From SOIA01 sp050116035 (GTDB taxonomy: Bacteria; Acidobacteriota; Aminicenantia; Aminicenantales; Aminicenantaceae), in contig JASFPJ010000039.1 in assembly GCA_050116035.1 (NCBI GenBank), positions 1 through 16,191 on the forward strand: DNA of 16,191 bases. The letters are read 5' to 3'. The translations under genes and the position numbers were made by a program. The notes below the pieces were generated by a model. It did not search any database. It was given only the letters and a program-made list of their open reading frames with translations, and was not told where the DNA came from. This document shows, in pieces, positions 13,719 to 16,191 of this stretch; the stretch's first letter is position 1, and each line of letters starts with the position of its first letter.

Positions 13719-16103
13719 AGCCATTAGGTACCCCCCGGAAGCCAGGACGAGCACAAGGCTGTAACCGGCCCAGAGGGCGATCATCAGGGCGGAAATCGAA
13801 TTGACGACTGAAGAAAAGGCATTGGTCGCCCATGCCCAGGGAACAAGCCCTTCTTCCTGTTCTCCGAGAAGCCGGATTCCTGTAGGGAAGGGAAATCCCA
13901 TCAGGAAGCCGAGGGGAAACACAGCCAAAAACGTCAATCCCATTTTTAAGGAGAGACTGAGGTGAATGAGAGCATCATAAAAGGGAGGCAAGAGAAGGAG
14001 ATAGAGAACAATGAGACCTGCGCAGATGAGAAGACTTTTCCTCAGGTTTCTTCTCAAGTCCTGCCCAAGGATTTTTTTTGAAAAGAAACTCCCTACGCCG
14101 GAAGCGAAAAGCAGAGAAAAGATTATGACTGAAGTCGAATAAAGGGGATGCCCGAGGAAGAGAATGAATTGCTGGATAAAAATTATCTCCACAAACATGA
14201 ATGCCATCCCGATTAAAGCGAAGTAGAAAAAGGTTTTTACGGATACGCTTTTTTTTCTTTTTCCCCGCCTTCGGTAAACAACTAGAGGCAAAAGTATCAG
14301 GATAAACGCGATGATGATGGATTGGATAAGGAGAAGAAGCACCAGAAATTCGCCTTGAAGAAAAGGGAGCCATTTCTGGCCAAGGACTCGATAAGTGGCC
14401 TTCAGCTTGGTTAACTTGAAAAAATTAGAGAAAAAAGGACGGTTATCGGTGGCGGGTTTTATTTGAAAAAGATAACCTCTGTAAAGCTCTTCTCTTTTTG
14501 GAGGAGAGAGAAGCTGAAGCGTGAGGTTGTAGTAAAGGGGATTGTGCAGGATGTTGTGGAGGTTGACCTCTTCCGCTTGGATTCCCGGATAGTAGACAAG
14601 GTCAAACAGGCATTTGGCTGCGAAGTTCTTTAATTTTTGGATTTCTTGTGGGGTGAAAGGACTTTTTTTGACAAAGAAGCTGATGGTTCCCCAGCTTCGG
14701 AGGGCAATCAAATGAGTGGCTGGGTCCAGGCCGTTCCTTTCCATGGCCTCAATCCAGGTGGCCAGAAGTTTAATCTCCTGCCGGGGAGGCGGAAGGAGGT
14801 AGAGGGTCATACTGATGAGCCCGTCCGAAGATAATCGATTTAAAATATGAGCGAATGATTCGACTGTGAACAGATAATTTTCGCCGAATCCGTGCAGGCC
14901 TGTTCCAGAAGCGCCGAACACATCTGTCAGTGAAAAGACGATTAAATCGTATGTGCCCTTTTCCTGTTTCAAGGCTGAACGGCTGTGGGCAGATATGCAC
15001 TGAATATTCTTTTGAAGATAGAGGTTTCCGGTGGAATCAGCTAAATCCTTTCGGAGGAGCTTTAAGGTGAGCGGATTTCTCTCAATGATTTTTATCTGCT
15101 CCGCGTTGAAGTAAAGAGCAGAAAGGACATCCAGTCCTCCCTTTGGCTCGATGATGAGGGTGCGGGGGCGTTCAACGTAGGAATAGGCCAGGGATGCAGG
15201 AAGAGAGGAAAGGAATTCAAGGGAGGAGTCTTGTCTGTTCCCCATGGGTGTGATGGCGGAAAGTTCACCTCCATCTATGGAAAGTCCGAATTGAGGTGGA
15301 AGGGTTTTATCATACAGGAGACTCAATCCAGGGGCATATCTGAGGGCGGTGGACTCCAGGATATCGATGCGGGAGACAGCATTCCATTTCGTGAGAAGGT
15401 GTTTGGCTTGGGGAAATTTTAACGCAACCGGTAGAGCTTTATAGGGAGAAATTCTAAAACTGAGCCAGGAAGGAGCGAGCAGGAAGAGAGCGATTTCTGC
15501 GGCCATAAGGCTCGCCAGAAGAAACTTAAAACGAGTTGACCTCTTGATGCTGAAAAGAAGAGAAGAGAGAAGAGCCAGGAATGAAATGAAGAGGATGACT
15601 CCTCGGTCTCCCCTTGGCAAAAAAACGATTAGAACGAGGAGTGTCCCGGTTCCTGCCCCCAACAGATCTGAAAAGTATATCTTGTTCACGAGGCGTGAAG
15701 CGCTTGAAATGGCGAATGATATTGTGAGGCCGGCGAAAAAGAACGGAATGCTGAGGAGGAAGTAGTAGAGAAAGATGAGAGTGATTTGACCTTTATCCCA
15801 GGAGAGTTTGATGAAGTCAAAAGGAAGGAGATTGCATAGAAAGAAGCTTGCGAGTATGGCCAGAGAAAAGAGAAGCGAGGTGCAGGAGAGGAATTTATCG
15901 CGGTCGATTGAGTCACGAATCTTCAGAATGGATAAAAACGATCCGCTGGCTCCGTATCCCATAAATGCAATACTGACCACCAAAAAAGCGAAATGGTACT
16001 GTTGGGAGATAGAAAAATACCTTGTCAGAGATATTTCCAGGCAGAGGGTTGCTGAGGAGATCAGGAATATTCCCGCCAGAGAGCGATTGTTCATGACCGG
16101 CAT
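13671..16103 (-). CDS. multi-pass membrane protein with a spermidine-synthase-like domain
   Basis: An 810-residue three-part protein. The N-terminal membrane part (about 8-215) has several helices and opens with SATLCLEISLTRYFSI, typical of this fused family. The middle (about 240-560) has the fold of spermidine synthase/class I methyltransferases: LSIDGGELSAI (274-284), LIIEPKGGLDVLSALYF (316-332), IKIIERNP (337-344) and YDLIVFSLTDVFG (385-397), ending in the family mark PATDNRPFF (550-558). The C-terminal part (about 583-800) is membrane again, with GMAFMFVEIIFIQQFILFLGH (632-652). The glycine-rich cofactor loop and the aspartates that hold polyamine substrates in true spermidine synthases are changed, so its reaction is unknown. 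No good ribosome site precedes ATG 16103; ATG 16094 is an alternative. Its 3' end overlaps pcm by 48 bases. Confidence 0.85.
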   Translation of the reverse strand: MPVMNNRSLAGIFLISSATLCLEISLTRYFSISQQYHFAFLVVSIAFMGYGASGSFLSILKIRDSIDRDKFLSCTSLLFSLAILASFFLCNLLPFDFIKLSWDKGQITLIFLYYFLLSIPFFFAGLTISFAISSASRLVNKIYFSDLLGAGTGTLLVLIVFLPRGDRGVILFISFLALLSSLLFSIKRSTRFKFLLASLMAAEIALFLLAPSWLSFRISPYKALPVALKFPQAKHLLTKWNAVSRIDILESTALRYAPGLSLLYDKTLPPQFGLSIDGGELSAITPMGNRQDSSLEFLSSLPASLAYSYVERPRTLIIEPKGGLDVLSALYFNAEQIKIIERNPLTLKLLRKDLADSTGNLYLQKNIQCISAHSRSALKQEKGTYDLIVFSLTDVFGASGTGLHGFGENYLFTVESFAHILNRLSSDGLISMTLYLLPPPRQEIKLLATWIEAMERNGLDPATHLIALRSWGTISFFVKKSPFTPQEIQKLKNFAAKCLFDLVYYPGIQAEEVNLHNILHNPLYYNLTLQLLSPPKREELYRGYLFQIKPATDNRPFFSNFFKLTKLKATYRVLGQKWLPFLQGEFLVLLLLIQSIIIAFILILLPLVVYRRRGKRKKSVSVKTFFYFALIGMAFMFVEIIFIQQFILFLGHPLYSTSVIIFSLLFASGVGSFFSKKILGQDLRRNLRKSLLICAGLIVLYLLLLPPFYDALIHLSLSLKMGLTFLAVFPLGFLMGFPFPTGIRLLGEQEEGLVPWAWATNAFSSVVNSISALMIALWAGYSLVLVLASGGYLMALLFADFSHHRDKSHI

Positions 16104-16125
16104 TGCTAATAAGATACAACAAGAT

Positions 16126-16191
16126 GGGGTCGCGTCTCAACATTGGACATTTAAGATTCAGCACTCTTTACTTTTTTGAGGGGTCGCGTCT
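16126..16191. repeat. GGGGTCGCGTCT repeat element at the window end
   Basis: GGGGTCGCGTCT occurs at 16126-16137 and again at 16180-16191, 54 bases apart in the same orientation, with CAACATTGGACATTTAAG between them. Read on the minus strand the words AGACGCGACCCC and AATGTCCAATGTTGAG resemble small repeats often seen beside REP-associated (RAYT/IS200-like) transposases; that link is from memory, and no transposase is visible here. The element is cut by the window edge, so a gene may lie just beyond. Confidence 0.6.

Overview
The window reads as chromosomal DNA of a Gram-negative (diderm) bacterium. It carries the end of an MsbA-like exporter, a secretin, type IVa pilus assembly genes, a lipoprotein and a signal-peptide enzyme. 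Base composition is moderate, genes are tightly packed, and short palindromic repeats fill the few gaps. The combination (coaD heading a pilMNOPQ operon, an exported isoaspartyl methyltransferase, a membrane-embedded spermidine-synthase-like protein, and GGGACAG-type repeats) would fit an Acidobacteriota/Aminicenantes-like or deltaproteobacterial-type lineage. That placement is inference only; no rRNA or other taxonomic marker is present.

Layout. (1) Bases 1-5775, plus strand: a tight housekeeping operon of the ABC exporter 3' end, yicC, gmk, coaBC, a family-4 uracil-DNA glycosylase and priA. Several genes overlap by 4 to 17 bases. (2) Bases 5776-6254: a gene-free strip with a nested fold-back repeat element of about 290 bases. 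(3) Bases 6255-12408, minus strand: one operon reading coaD, pilM, pilN, pilO, pilP, pilQ and a small lipoprotein, with a recognisable sigma-70-type promoter before coaD. (4) Bases 12409-12995: an AT-rich gap with a second, related hairpin element and two tiny leader-like reading frames. (5) Bases 12996-13718, plus strand: pcm with a signal peptide. (6) Bases 13671-16103, minus strand: a large membrane protein with a spermidine-synthase-like central domain, overlapping the 3' end of pcm tail to tail. (7) Bases 16104-16191: another repeat family, with a 12-base direct repeat ending at the window edge.

How the genes work together. gmk, coaBC and coaD serve nucleotide and coenzyme A synthesis; coaBC (steps 2-3) and coaD (step 4) sit on opposite strands about 9 kb apart. 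PilM, N, O and P form the inner-membrane alignment complex of the type IVa pilus, and PilQ is its outer-membrane gate. The UDG and PriA genes are translationally coupled repair and replication-restart genes.

The most unusual coding signal is PriA. Its zinc-binding cysteines and fold are intact, but the ATPase/helicase motifs (Walker A, DEEH, motif III, motif V, motif VI) are all altered, so it is probably not an ATP-driven helicase. The most unusual non-coding signals are the fold-back element after priA and its relative before pcm, which together bracket the whole coaD-pil block. I found no clearly new multi-gene system, and no CRISPR array, tRNA, rRNA, transposase or prophage gene.
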